From Entamoeba invadens IP1 (taxonomy: Eukaryota > Evosea > Mastigamoebida > Endamoebidae): 64,000 nucleotides of DNA. Positions 1-11,192 of the stretch are shown here, one piece after another. Every line of letters begins with the position of its first letter. Position 1 is the first letter of the stretch. The notes under the pieces are model-generated. The model was not told the origin of the DNA. It did no database searches and worked only from the letters and a program-made list of their open reading frames with translations. The position numbers and the translations under genes are program-made. The stretch covers positions 1 to 64,000 of the forward strand of contig NW_004191676.1 in the NCBI RefSeq assembly GCF_000330505.1, given 5' to 3'.

Positions 1-265
1 TCCGATGATTGAGGCAATATTGTTGAAAATTTGTATGTTGTGTGTAACACAGAATAGGACCGATTCCATTTATTGGTATAATTGGATATTGAAAAGGAAC
101 ATTAACTTGCCTGTTTATATTTGGTAAGTTACTTGTGTTTTGGAACTGCGAATAACAAAAAACATTTCCAAAGTTACAAATAGGATTATTTACTGTTTGA
201 GATACAAATGATATAGGTTGATCAACTAATCCATAAGATACAAAAGGATACTGATTTGGTAGCAT
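1..265 (-). CDS. Asn/Gln/Pro-rich protein, 5' part only
   Basis: An open frame starts with ATG at 265 (an in-frame TAA lies just upstream) and runs without a stop past the left edge, giving at least 88 residues. The visible part is rich in Asn, Gln, Pro, Tyr and Ile with scattered Cys and has no hydrophobic signal segment. Low-complexity composition of this sort is common in nuclear and RNA-associated proteins of amoebae, but no domain is visible and I do not recognise it. The real C-terminus lies outside the window. Confidence 0.45.
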   Translation of the reverse strand, partial: MLPNQYPFVSYGLVDQPISFVSQTVNNPICNFGNVFCYSQFQNTSNLPNINRQVNVPFQYPIIPINGIGPILCYTQHTNFQQYCLNHR

Positions 266-3200
266 TGATTATTCAGTTATATCAAAATCTGAATATATAT
301 AAAAGCATTTAAAAATAACTTGAAAAAAACATCACAATTTTAATTTGTGTTTTTAAATACTTTTTTATCAACAAAATAATTGTGTATTTATTATAAATAT
401 TTGTATTTTAATAATTTGATAATTAAAAAATAATCAAAAAATAATCAAAAAATACAATTTTTTATTTTTAGATTTTTTGAGTGAAAAGTCTTGAGTGAAA
501 AATCTGTCAATCTATTAAAACGATTGGCACTTTTTGTTTAAAATCATTGATTATCATTTACTACTATATCATTTTAAAATTAAAGATCATTCTTATCAAT
601 TAATGTCGTAAAAAAAAGTAGATTGTATGTAAGTGATATTTAATTTTTGTTTTTGTACTTATTTCAAATAAACATTGTTTTCATATAATAAAAGTAATAT
701 TGTCTAGTAAAAATATGCGTTTTATGTCACATTTTTTAAATAAATATTGCAATACAATGTTACTTGACATAATAAGTCACAAATTAAAGTTGTTATTATT
801 TTAAAAATATGTCTGATAGATAAAATCGAAATAATATAATCATTGTTATCATATTATTATTATCAAAAATATAACAATTTTAATTTATAATTATTATATT
901 ACAATTATTTTGTTTTGAAATATAATGTCTCAAATTATAATAAGTATATTGAAGAGCATTTTTCAAAACAAAATAAACAGATGGTTACAAATACTGTTAG
1001 AGTTAATTAATCCAAAACACGGTTAGATGTTGTACAAATGATATTTCGATGTTTGTTGCCTATAAAAATAAATTAAATTGATTATGAGCATTTCTCAATG
1101 TATTTTATATTATATTTTTTAATATATATCCTAGATTTTCAAATAATATGTTTTTGATTTGTACCTTTTTATTAAACATAGTGTTGTTATCGTTTAAGTA
1201 TTTATTAAAACCTGTTTTATGTAAATTGTTTTTTATTTATGATAAGTAAAAAATATATTTACAATAAGATAAAAACTGCCGCTCATTGTAATGATTGTAA
1301 AAAAAATCATTATTGAATTTTTCATTTTTTTTCCAAAAGGCTGAAATTGTTTTAACTAAAAACATTAAAATGATATTTATTAAATTATTCTTTATAAACA
1401 AAACCAAAATTCAAGAACTTAAATAGTTCTATTTGGTGAAATGATTTCACCAAATAATTTACTAAAACAAAAATTTTCAGTAAAATTATTTCACCATTTT
1501 ACTTCATCCCTACTTATTGATCATAATATTTTTTTTCAGACAGTTTTGTGTTTTATAAACAAAGACATTTTTAGGTTTTGTTTTTTTCGGTTCTTTGAAT
1601 GAACTGTTTTAAATTATTAACTATTTTTGAAACAAAAAGTAGCTACCCCTTTTTAAATTTTTGAATCGGTTTTATCTTCAGTTTTTGGTTGTGAAAAAAA
1701 TGGTATCTGCATTTTGATAAAACCCAACCAAAATTCGGCAAAATAACCAAATTTGTCATTCGGACCCTAGGTATAGTTTTATCCCATAATTTACTGTAAT
1801 TTGGTATTATTTATTTTTAATAATAATACACAATTATTAATTTAAATAGATTTTTAATTAATAAGTAATTATTAAAATAATACTATTGATATTTGCTTAA
1901 AATAATAACAACTTTACAAATAATAACAAATATAGTTTGTAATTAACAATTAAATTTGCTATTGTAGAAAAGTATATCAGAATCACATCATATACAAATT
2001 AAAAAGATATTTTCGTACATATCAAATTAATATTGAATAAACAAAATTATAATTAATTAACGGCAAATTTATTAGTTTGGTTATTTAAAAACAATTTATT
2101 GATTTATTTTTAAAAATCAAACTATAAAAGTCTTAAACGTTTTGTTTATAATATACAAATGTTATGTTCATGAAGTTATATTTACTTTGTGAATTAAGTG
2201 GTACTACGAATAGTTATACCACATCAATAATATGTAATTAATTTATTTGTCTTTGGTTCAATTTCACGCTTTATTTTTCATTGAGGTAAAACTCAATTTA
2301 TATATTTCATATTACAACGACAATAAACAATTGTTTTTATTTTCTTATAACAATATCAATTCATTGGCCAAAGTCAATATGCTCTATTTTGAGTTTTACC
2401 AACTTATTTTTGTAACAAATAACATTATCTTTCATTTGGTTTGTAAAACATTTTTTGATACTAAAATGTTATTCAACTTTTTCCTTTGACTAACACAACC
2501 AATATATTTTTTTGTTGTTTGAAATAATGTTTTGTTTTTTTCAAAAAAACAAAAAACGACCTACCTTTATATTTGATTTGGGGAGGACTGTTCGTATCCG
2601 TTTCTATCCATTAACATAATAGAAAGCAACAACCAGAGTGATACAAGACCTCTCAAGTATTATTATGAGAGGTGTCTATAACTGGGTTTAAAACCCCAGT
2701 TAAAACAATCAAAATTTGCTGCGGCTTGGGATAAGAGGTGGTGATCGACGAGAAAAAGACATATCTCTTAAAATTTAAACAGATTGTTGTATTTTTTGTT
2801 ATTTGGATTTTGTTATTGGTATTTTCTTTTATTAATATTGTTATTGATAAAATGTTATTTGAATTTTTGTTATTTAAATAATGTTATTGTCGATTAAGGG
2901 TTTTGTCCCAAAAATGTATTTTTTACCGTTTCACATTTTTTACTAAAGTTGCCCTAATTGTTCTTATGATCCTAGTTCATTTCTCCTACTGTATTATATT
3001 TTAAATAAAAAAGTTCGTTACTATTTTAGTTATTGGTATCATTTACAAATAAATGCCAAACAAATTATTATTTTGGTTTTTAGATTTTTTTCTGTGAATA
3101 AATAAATGTTGTGGTTTTTTAAATACAAAAATAACTAAGAAATTATCAGATATCAAGTTACTTTGGTATTTTAATATTTGGTGTTAAAATTACTCGGTAT

Positions 3201-3391
3201 TTGTATTTGGTATTTTTGGTATTTATCAACGATATTTCGCCCTAGTATAAACAATTATCCTTTTACAAGTTTGTTGATTATTTAGTTTTTTGAAAACCAT
3301 CCTGGTTTGGAAGACCCTGAACCATAGAATTTAAAATTATACAAATCAATTTTCATTTAGATTATTTTTAATAATAAAATGAAAGTACATA
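266..3391. other. AT-rich region without a recognisable gene
   Basis: About 3.1 kb of very AT-rich DNA. The open frames here (for example 2247-2489) have only bulk-AT composition and no motif. Two things stand out: a perfect 25 bp palindrome at 1431-1455 (12 bp arms, one-base loop) and a locally GC-richer stretch at 2570-2760 containing two adjacent hairpins. Confidence 0.6.
2648..2701. other. Two adjacent perfect stem-loops, possible structured RNA
   Basis: Stem 1 pairs 2648-2655 with 2666-2673 (8 bp, ACCTCTCA / TGAGAGGT). Stem 2 pairs 2680-2686 with 2695-2701 (7 bp, AACTGGG / CCCAGTT). They sit six bases apart in a patch clearly richer in G and C than its surroundings. This could be a structured ncRNA or a remnant of a mobile element end; no known RNA family is recognised. 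Confidence 0.25.
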
Positions 3392-3492
3392 CAGTCAAAG
3401 ACGTCTATTTGTCGTAAATCCAACAGAAAAAAATATTTATTCGTCGCAAATGAGTGAATTTTGAAGAAAATTCTAAAGAATTTTTTAATTTA
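3392..3492 (+). repeat. Solo left end of the CAGTCAAAG MITE family
   Basis: Starting after a TA at 3390-3391, about 100 bp match the left end of the complete element at 29680-29931: the CAGTCAAAG-rGCGTCTATTTGTCGT terminal repeat, the CCArCAGAAAA segment, the second TATTTGTCGT-like motif and GAGTGAATTTTG. No matching right terminus was found downstream, so this is a truncated copy or one end of a larger disrupted element. Confidence 0.65.
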
Positions 3493-3981
3493 ATATCAAG
3501 AAAACATTTATTAATATGCCCAATAGTAAATAATTTTATTATGAATTAAATGATATATAATAAATTAGCAAGAATTAAAAAAATACATAATCAGTTTCAA
3601 AACTTTGAAATGTCCATCACAAAAAAGACACAAAAGCATCACACCGGAAGCACACACACTTATAAAGGAATTATATAAGAAGTACAAAACCACAAAAAAT
3701 ATAATTTCTGGAAAGAAATCACATTTGAATTTAATTCAAAATATCCAGAATATAATTTTAATTCAAAACAATTGGATGTAATTTGAAATAAAAAAAATAA
3801 TAATTATATTACATAAAAGTTACACAATTGTAACTTTTGTTGAATCCACTGGGTTTTCTCATTCTCGCATACTATTCTCACATACTGTATTTGTAAATCA
3901 ATGTAATATCATAATATGTTAAATTAAAACAATATATTTCTATCGCAAACATTTTTTATCGAATTAAAAAACATAAACCTT

Positions 3982-5623
3982 ATGCAAGAAGACGAGATTG
4001 TTGGCACATTTAAATGGAAGAAAGAAGGAGAAGCACCAAAAAGCTCACGACACGTTAAAGCTTCGCCTGATCCGACTTACTCGTTTGATCCCAAAGGAAG
4101 TAATTTAACTGAAGTTGAGTGTTTTAGGTTGTTTTTTGTGAAGAGATAACAAATAACCTTTTGTTGTTTTCAAATAAAAAAATAGCCAAAGAACATAAGA
4201 CTGATGATAACAAACTTTCTAAAACGAGCATCCTGAGGTACCTAGGAATTCTTCTCTAAATGGGAGCTCACCATGATGTCATTAATCCCGTGGAAGAGCT
4301 TTGGTCAATCGACCACGGAAAATCTATTTATAGAAATAGCATGCCACGTGACATGTTTAAATTCATTTCTTCACACATCGAAACTTACGATGTGGGCCAG
4401 CCAGATGATGTTTGTGATGATGCATCAGACACTTCAGATGATGTGGATGTCGAAGAGAAAGAGGAAGCTGACAACGGACCAGAAGGAGAGTATTTCAACT
4501 GTGCGGAATATTCAGATCGAGATTTCAGAGATCTCTCTGAAGAGCAACTCAGAAAGATGTTAGAATCAAAAGGGGCATTGTTGGTAGTGGAGTTGTTAAA
4601 GTCGTCCCTGCAATAACTCCAAATGCACATGACAGCTTTTCTAAAATTAGAGTGGTTTTAGATAAGTTTAATTCTAACCTTGTCAACCAAACTTATTACA
4701 AACCTAGTAATAGTGTTTCGGTTGACGAACATTTGTGTTCTTATAAAGGGCATATGTGGGCTAAGGTGTTTATTAAGTCTAAGCCTGGACGTTATGGTAT
4801 AAAGTTTTGGGTTTGTTCTATTTTTACCAAATGAGTTTTATTTATGAAGTCAAAAATGACGGATGGTTATTATTGGTTTTGACATGTATGATCAAATTTA
4901 ATAATTTAATTATTTGTTTATTTGAGTTATTTATAGTTTTCTAACTTGTAGATGTGTGCTGACTGTGAGACAGGAATGACTCTAAACCTCCAAATGTACT
5001 GTGGTAAGTGTGGTGGTAAGGAGGACAATCAGGGCTTTAGAGTGGTCAGGGACATGGTGCTACCCATGTTATGCCGTGGTAACAAGTTTACCGTTGTGTG
5101 TGACAACTTCTTCTGTACGTTAAGGTTGTCACACTACCTTGCTTCATGTGGGTGCCAACTTTTGGGAACCATGAGGATTAATAGGAAAGAACTTCCTGAC
5201 GAAGCAAAGACCACCAAAGGGAGAACTCCCGATACCACCATCTTTTTCTCGAAAGGAAAGTGTAAGCTCATCTCTTACTTCAACGAGAAAAAGAAACTGG
5301 TATTGGTCTTGTCAACCTGCCACGAAAAGAATGAAATTGAAGTCGTCGAGCAGGATGTGTTCATTGGCAAAGAAAAAATGACAATACACAAACCCCAGCC
5401 CATCCTTGATTACAACCACAAAATGGGTGGGGTTGACACTGTGGATCAGATGACCAGGTATTATACGTGTAGACGTCGAACAAACAGGTGGAATATCAGG
5501 GCTTTATATGATATGATTGATATAGCTGCCTTAAACGCGTATAAAACGTACGCAAATTACCACCCTTGCAAACGAGTGGATTTTTTGAACAATATTTCTG
5601 GTGCTTTAATGAAAATGAAATGA
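3982..5623 (+). pseudogene. piggyBac-family transposase, decayed, with one spliceosomal intron
   Basis: The coding remnant starts at ATG 3982, shifts frame near 4135-4145, meets an in-frame TAA at 4257-4259, continues 4260-4616, shifts again around 4541-4600, then runs in one frame to the stop at 5621-5623. Family signs (DDE_Tnp_1_7 / piggyBac): IRVVLDKFN, then SVDEH followed by KPGRYGIKFW, then CETGMTLNL, VVCDNFF with LLGTMR, and GGVDTVDQM. These contain the four catalytic Asp positions known for piggyBac (two single Asp, then D-x-x-D). Two segments are separated by 4811-4951, a 141 bp stretch that begins GTTTGT, contains TTCTAAC and ends TTGTAG. Removing it keeps the frame and restores the family alignment, so it is very likely a genuine intron. 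Flanking TTAA sites with matching terminal repeats were not found. A cut-and-paste transposase that has been inactivated. Confidence 0.85.
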
Positions 5624-7606
5624 TTTTTCTATTTTGTTTGGTTTTTTATAAAGTAGGAACTGTTTATTTCATTCAATACGTGTTTTTTTATTGAACCTCG
5701 AAAAAAATAATCGTGAAATAAAATAAAAATTGGGGTCATTATAACATTTTTAATACTTATGGATAAGTTTTTGAAAACTTGTGTTATAACGACATCTTGA
5801 TGTCGTTACTCAACACCATAAACAACCGTTGGTAAAGTATATGCATGAGTATTATGGTGATAATGGTGTTATAATTGTGTTTGCTGATAATTCTATCAAA
5901 TTGTAAATTTATTATTACAAAACTATAATTTATTAAATTTCCATTTTAATAAATAATATTTTTTTATTATATAATATAGTTCAAAATATTTTTTTATTAT
6001 TTGTTAAGTTTTTTGCTATTTGTTTTTTTGTTTATAATTTCTATTATCCCTTTATTTTTGATTTAAAATATTTGTTTGTTGCCCAAAAATGCATAATTTA
6101 AAAATGCATAAACAGTGAATGCAAAAAAGCATTTGATTACCACATACAATAACATTTATATGAAAATGATAATATCAAATCAATTTTGCCCTTTGTTTTT
6201 GTTTGAAAATGATAAAAATAATAAAATAACAAATAATGAATTCATATCTTGCTTCTTTGACAGTGGCACGACTTGAAACTGAACGGGTGACTATTAAACC
6301 TCTTGTCGATCAAAGTTTATTTAAATGCGACTATATTGACTGTTTAAGTCATTTTCGAGAATTTTTCTCGATTTTGCGATTTTGATACTTTTGAAAATGT
6401 ATTTTAGACATATTTTGTTTATTCAACACTTATTTTCTTTAAGATTTATTTTTCAAAGTCGGAACAAACAAAAATGTCTTTTCGTCTTATCTTTTTGTAT
6501 CATAAAAAATAGTAAAACCCAATTTTTAAATTATTGTATTTTTCAAAGTTTACAAAAAAAATCTATTTAATTTCCCTTGTAATTGTTTTTGAGATCAATT
6601 GCATATTGAAATTTCAAGATACCTCAAAGTCTGTTATTTATTTTCTTTTTTTGTTATTTTATGATGCAATTGATTTTGAATATTCCAGACCAGTATGTTT
6701 TATGATGCAGTTTGGTCTTTGTTATATTTTATAATTAATTTTATTATAGTTTAGTTGTGGACATCTCAATAAATTTTTGATCTGACTTTTCCATTGAACT
6801 GTGACTTGTTTCTGAAAGATCAAGCAAAAAATGAAAATTTGTTCATCCCAACTTCAACAAAAAATTCACTTTTTTACTATAATTTATAATTTTTTACTAT
6901 AAAATTTTACCAGAGCCGTAGTTCCAGGGTGTCTAGCTTTTTTTGAAAAAATTAAAGAAATAAAGGTCACATTTACATTAAAATTGACTAAAATTTTGAT
7001 TTTTCCTGTTTTCGAAGGGTTAAGGGTTCATAACCGATATTTATTCCAAAAACTTTATTTATTGACATAAATAGGTTATTTTTTGTTATTTGGTTTTGTT
7101 TTTCAAAATTATTTTTTTGTTTGAAATCTTAGTTTTTTCAATTAAAACTTGGACAAATTGACTAAATTAATTTTTTTACACTCATACATTGAATATTACA
7201 ACAGAAAACGTGCTGTTGTTGTAAAAAGCGGTTGGGTAAATCTTTTGTTGTTTAAAATTAAAGATACAACAAAATAATTTGAATTTGACAACAAAACAAA
7301 TCATAATCAAAAAAACACCGCGTTTGGCAGTGTTTTTTTGTAGTTCAGCAGTCGAGTAAAAGTTATTAGAAATTGTCCTAACAGCGTGAAGTCTGTTTGC
7401 TCACTGAAAGAGCAATCAGAAAAAATGAAATGATTGGCTAAATGACTTTAACTCCATTTATGTTTTTGGTTTTGTTATTGGAAAATAGTTTAAATGATAG
7501 TAATATTTATTAAACATCCCAAATCTTTTTTTTCAAAGGAAAATAAAGAAATAAAGTTTCCAAACTGACTTTATATAAAAAAATATATATTTATATTATA
7601 TTTATT
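5624..7606. other. AT-rich spacer between two transposons
   Basis: No convincing large gene. It contains a small open frame at 6236-6385 (listed separately) and a hairpin near 7309-7339 with ten-base A/T-rich arms ending CAC/GTG. AGGGTTAA at 7015-7022 looks like a piggyBac right terminus but has no partner on the left. Frames at 6382-6734 are AT-biased and unsupported. Confidence 0.5.
6236..6385 (+). CDS. Small hypothetical protein (49 aa)
   Basis: ATG at 6236 opens a 49-residue frame ending TGA at 6385. Its composition (LETERVTIKPLVDQS, then KCDYIDCLSHF) is markedly less AT-driven than its surroundings, which is why it is listed. The C-x4-C-x2-H arrangement is not a full zinc finger. It may be a real short gene, an isolated exon, or a fossil of a coding sequence. 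No homologue is recognised. Confidence 0.25.
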   Translation: MNSYLASLTVARLETERVTIKPLVDQSLFKCDYIDCLSHFREFFSILRF

Positions 7607-7958
7607 AAGACATATGACTGGATGAGACCCATCCACTGGAAACATGTATCTATTTTTTCAATCCACTTGACAAACCACTTTTTAATGGAAGGCAAAAATA
7701 AATTTAAATATAAATAGATTATTCATTTTTTATGTAAATAAAAATTTATTTTTCCGATTAATTTGTATTGATTTTTGTAAATTAAAAAAAATAAAGAAAG
7801 GTTTAAATATTAAAATATTAAAATTTGTATATTAATTATACAATAATTTTTTATTTAAATGAAAAAAATGTAAGAAGTATAATAAACAAATTTTAATATG
7901 TTCTTAAAAAGTTGATTTTTGTGGCTCTTATAACAAATAAAAAAGATCTATTTTACAT

Positions 7959-9587
7959 ATGAAACGTTTAAACATCACGCACAACAACGAAAATTTTGAC
8001 TTTTTAAAACAAAAAATAGAATTGTTTGATAAAAAAGTCAAAGAAATGGCAAAGAAACATTAAAAAACAAAATTGAAAAAATCAAGAAAAAAGAAGCCAA
8101 AAAAGAAGTCAGAAAATACAACGAGAAAATACCAATTCCACTGGGTTTAGAGTTTAAAAACGACGTTCAAGATGTTCCAAAATCCACTCTACCATTAACC
8201 TGTCGATTACCTTTTGAATATAATCATATATTGAATGAAGAAGATGTTGAGTTAATTATAATTAGTTCAAAAGAAAAAGTGACAAAAAAGACACCAGAAG
8301 AAATACTTAAAAGATTAACAATGGAAGAAGACTATTGTAAATTTGAAAAAAATGAAATTGAAATGGAAAACAAAGAAGAAAAAATAGAAAGAAGAGATGT
8401 AATGGATGGTATAGTTAATGATAATGTCCAAATGAAAGCATTGAGTGGCTTGACATTTTCACAATTTGATGAACTTCACAATATAATCAGATCTTCAGAA
8501 GTTGAATTTGTTCCAAATTGTGATTCACTTTTAAATAAGTTTGTGGTTCACTCTGAACCAAAAATAGAACACAAAAAAGGTTGAATACAAGAAGTCTTTT
8601 ATTTATTTTCTTGTTTATTCTAAGAGCGGGGCTTAATTATATACTCACATTTGTTCTTCTTAAACTTGAACGGTTCTCTCCAAATAGAGAAGCCGCCCCC
8701 AAAATTGACATCAATAGCACCCAAGTAGAAATAGAAATATATAAAAAATGGAAACATCGTTATCATAATAGGATGTCGTCATATGTTAGTGGGCAAGTCC
8801 TTCGTTTTTTTAGACTTTTTGAAAACAATATTTATAAAAATATGATATTAAATATTGCTTCAAATCCCAAAACCTTTGTATCATTTGCAGTTGGCCAAAA
8901 TGCCAGTATTTTAAGATCATTCGAAGATGCTGCAAAAGTATTCGCTGCTGTTGATTCTAAAACAATAGTCACTAATGCCACAAGAGTATTGCATAAAACA
9001 CAGGATAACAGGATTGTCAAAATAAGAAGTCCAGTGTTTTATTCTGTAAAAACAAATTCATCTGGTATGAAATTTGAAACTGTAGTTAATAGAAATGGTT
9101 TTGTGGTAATGACTACAGTGTGTAAAGCATCTATTTCAGATGTCAAGCTTTATGCTTGCAACCAAACATGTTTTGGTTTTGGAGATGGTTTAATATTAGG
9201 AGATAAAGGGTACACTTCAAAAGGGTTGACCAAAGTTATCGTACCATTGAAAAGAACAGAAGAGAAAATGATGAAAAACGATATAGTTTTAATTATTCCC
9301 ACACCATAATGAGAAATATTGTCGAAAGGAGTTATGGAAGAATGTGTCAATTTTGGAGGTTTTTTAGAATGCCGTATCAATTTGACAAAGATTTGTTTGA
9401 GCACTATCTTCGTTGTGCTTGCGCCATTTTTAACTTTATGTTGACACATTACCCGATTACTGATGATTGTAATATTGAAAATACATATAATTTAACTAGT
9501 CTTTTTGATAAAAATATTGGAATTTATGAAAATGACCAAATGGAATTACTTGATGTTGATCCATTAGAATATGACAAACACAAATAA
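7959..9587 (+). pseudogene. DDE_Tnp_4-like transposase, broken by frameshifts
   Basis: ATG at 7959 opens a Lys-rich N-terminus that stops at about 8060 in an A-run. The next frame is open from about 8070 to 8584 and contains a helix-turn-helix-like LTFSQFDEL region. A third frame (8581-9309) carries the catalytic core: AAVDSKTIV (first Asp), a YSVKTN...G.KFET region and LILGDKGYTS (second Asp). The frame changes again at 9307-9311, and the next segment begins RNIVERSYGRM (the family's Glu-containing motif). Thus D, D and E are all present but in different frames. The last segment ends at an in-frame TAA (9585-9587), after which the same frame continues straight into the Ulp1 domain. Function is inferred as cut-and-paste transposition; this copy cannot make the whole protein. 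Confidence 0.75.
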
Positions 9588-10628
9588 GGTGATCACGATA
9601 CACCTTTGAGTGATAATTTGTTTCATTTTATTTTTGAAAATGAAAACCAATGTTGTAAAATAGTTCAGAATGAAAAATATGGTGAATTGAAAGACAGCAT
9701 TTGTTCAATAAATGAGACATTTGAATTAATTAAAGAAGAAATTAAAAACAACAAACAACCATTAATTGACAAAAAATCACTTGTGTATTTAATGAATGAC
9801 GCAAAGAAAAGAATTGATGAATCAATAAAATTTATGTTTTTTGTAAAACAAATGTGTTCATCCAAATGTTTGTTTTTCGAAAGTGAAAAAATAGAAATTT
9901 CTACAATTAGTCAAAATATTGATGAGAGTAAAATAAATAGTGACTATTGTGAAGGAACACAACTGATTCCCAAAGATACAGAGATTGTATCATCAGATTC
10001 TGAACTCATCACAACACCAACTTTTAAATCCAAAATTAAAACAATTGATAAAGATCGGTTTGTGTGTGGTATGTTGAATTTAAATGATATTTCTTATGGA
10101 GCAGAGTGGATAATAAATAACACATCTTCAGAAGAGTGTTTTTTGTTCGATTGTTCTTTTACTTCTACTTGTCGTCTCGTTAAAAAGATTAATTCAAAAC
10201 AAATAAATGAACACATACGAAAAAGTCATATATTGTTTTTTCCTTCATTTGTAATCAACAAAGAAAAAGAAAATTACAATACCGTTGGTCATTGGTTTCT
10301 TATAATTGGAATTATTGACAATAACGAACTATCGTTATTCAAACTCGACAGTTTGAAGAATTATTCGATTTGTTGTAGTGATCAAATTAAACAACAAGTA
10401 GAAACAATCAAAAACTACCTATGCCACATCGGAATAGTAATTGATAAAAATAAACCAATTAATGATATAAACGTGGCTCGACAAAAAGATGGGACAAGTT
10501 GTGGTCGGTACGTTTTGTATTATATGTTTAAAACAATAGAATACTGTGGAATCGTACAAGAATTGCTTGAGCATGTAGAACAAAAAGATATTAATACCTT
10601 TGTGGAACGCATTTTAATGTCATTTTAA
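9588..10628 (+). CDS. Ulp1-like (C48) cysteine protease domain of the transposon
   Basis: The frame runs uninterrupted from 9588, directly after the TAA of the transposase C-terminal segment, to the stop at 10628. Counting from codon TTG at 9606, the C48 catalytic set is visible: H229 in GHWFLIIG, D248 in FKLDSL, Q293 in ARQKDG and C299 in GTSCGRYVL, in the usual His-Asp-Gln-Cys order near the C-terminus. The first in-frame ATG is only at 9792, after more than 60 codons of open frame, so the natural start is probably the transposase ATG far upstream and the original product a transposase-Ulp1 fusion. Ulp1 family members remove SUMO/ubiquitin-like modifiers or process precursors; the role in a transposon is unknown. 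The protease half is intact although the transposase half is decayed. Confidence 0.75.
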   Translation, partial: GDHDTPLSDNLFHFIFENENQCCKIVQNEKYGELKDSICSINETFELIKEEIKNNKQPLIDKKSLVYLMNDAKKRIDESIKFMFFVKQMCSSKCLFFESEKIEISTISQNIDESKINSDYCEGTQLIPKDTEIVSSDSELITTPTFKSKIKTIDKDRFVCGMLNLNDISYGAEWIINNTSSEECFLFDCSFTSTCRLVKKINSKQINEHIRKSHILFFPSFVINKEKENYNTVGHWFLIIGIIDNNELSLFKLDSLKNYSICCSDQIKQQVETIKNYLCHIGIVIDKNKPINDINVARQKDGTSCGRYVLYYMFKTIEYCGIVQELLEHVEQKDINTFVERILMSF

Positions 10629-10790
10629 ATTAACATTTTTTATTTCTGTTGAATAAATTATTTGATATTCAATGAACAAAACAAGCTTTTTGGTATTTTT
10701 GAAAAAAGAAAAAAACAAATCTATTTTTATGAAATTTTTGTGTTCCATTTTCGCTATCCAGTGATTTTATGACATCCAGTCATACGTCTT

Positions 10791-11192
10791 TACTCATATA
10801 TAAATATTTATATTAACACTTTAAATAACATTGAACAAAATTCAAATGGTCTAAAAATCGGGAAATCTAGAGTTTATTAAATAAATTTCCGTTTTTTTAG
10901 AGTTTATATTATGTGCATAAACAATACACAAGCCAAAAAAGGAAAATCATCAAAATTTAGATTAATATCCCAGGAAAAACAGGTCAAAACAAAAATAAGG
11001 GCGTTATTTTAAGTGTTAATAAATATAATATATATTTTTATTAATATTTATTTATATCAATTAATATATTATATAATAATATAATAATATATATAATATA
11101 TTAATATAATAGAGAGAATTATCAGACAATAGGAATAACATCGAATTGAGATAGATAAGTCTTGACTCAACAGAAATGGGTTAAACAAAAGA
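10791..11192. other. AT-rich intergenic spacer
   Basis: About 400 bp right of the transposon; nearly pure A/T at 11020-11110 with irregular ATATTA repeats. Nothing else seen. Confidence 0.5.

Larger units (their letters stand above)
7607..10790 (+). mobile_element. TIR-bounded DNA transposon encoding DDE transposase plus Ulp1 protease
   Basis: Left terminus 7607-7640 (AAGACATATGACTGGATG, then CACTGGA) and right terminus 10757-10790 read in reverse (AAGACGTATGACTGGATG, then CACTGGA) form imperfect terminal inverted repeats: one mismatch in the outer 18 bases, then a diverged spacer and a second shared CACTGGA block. They enclose 3.18 kb carrying a frameshifted transposase and an intact Ulp1-type protease domain on the same strand. 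A target-site duplication is not obvious, because both flanks are simple A/T sequence. Transposase features point to the PIF/Harbinger-IS5-like (DDE_Tnp_4) group. The TIRs plus a shared coding strand are the evidence that both domains belong to one element. Confidence 0.75.

Noticed and set aside
2247..2489. 80-codon open frame
   Set aside because: Composition is that of random A/T-rich DNA (Phe/Tyr/Asn/Ile), with no motif or promoter.
6382..6734. Two overlapping open frames
   Set aside because: Same A/T-driven composition and mutual overlap; no support.
7005..7022. AGGGTTAA as the right terminus of the piggyBac element
   Set aside because: It resembles the piggyBac end and TTAA site, but no matching TTAACCCT-type left terminus was found upstream of 3982.
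9309..9311. Programmed frameshift joining transposase segments
   Set aside because: Three separate frame changes occur in the same transposase, which fits decay better than recoding; no slippery site plus structure is evident.
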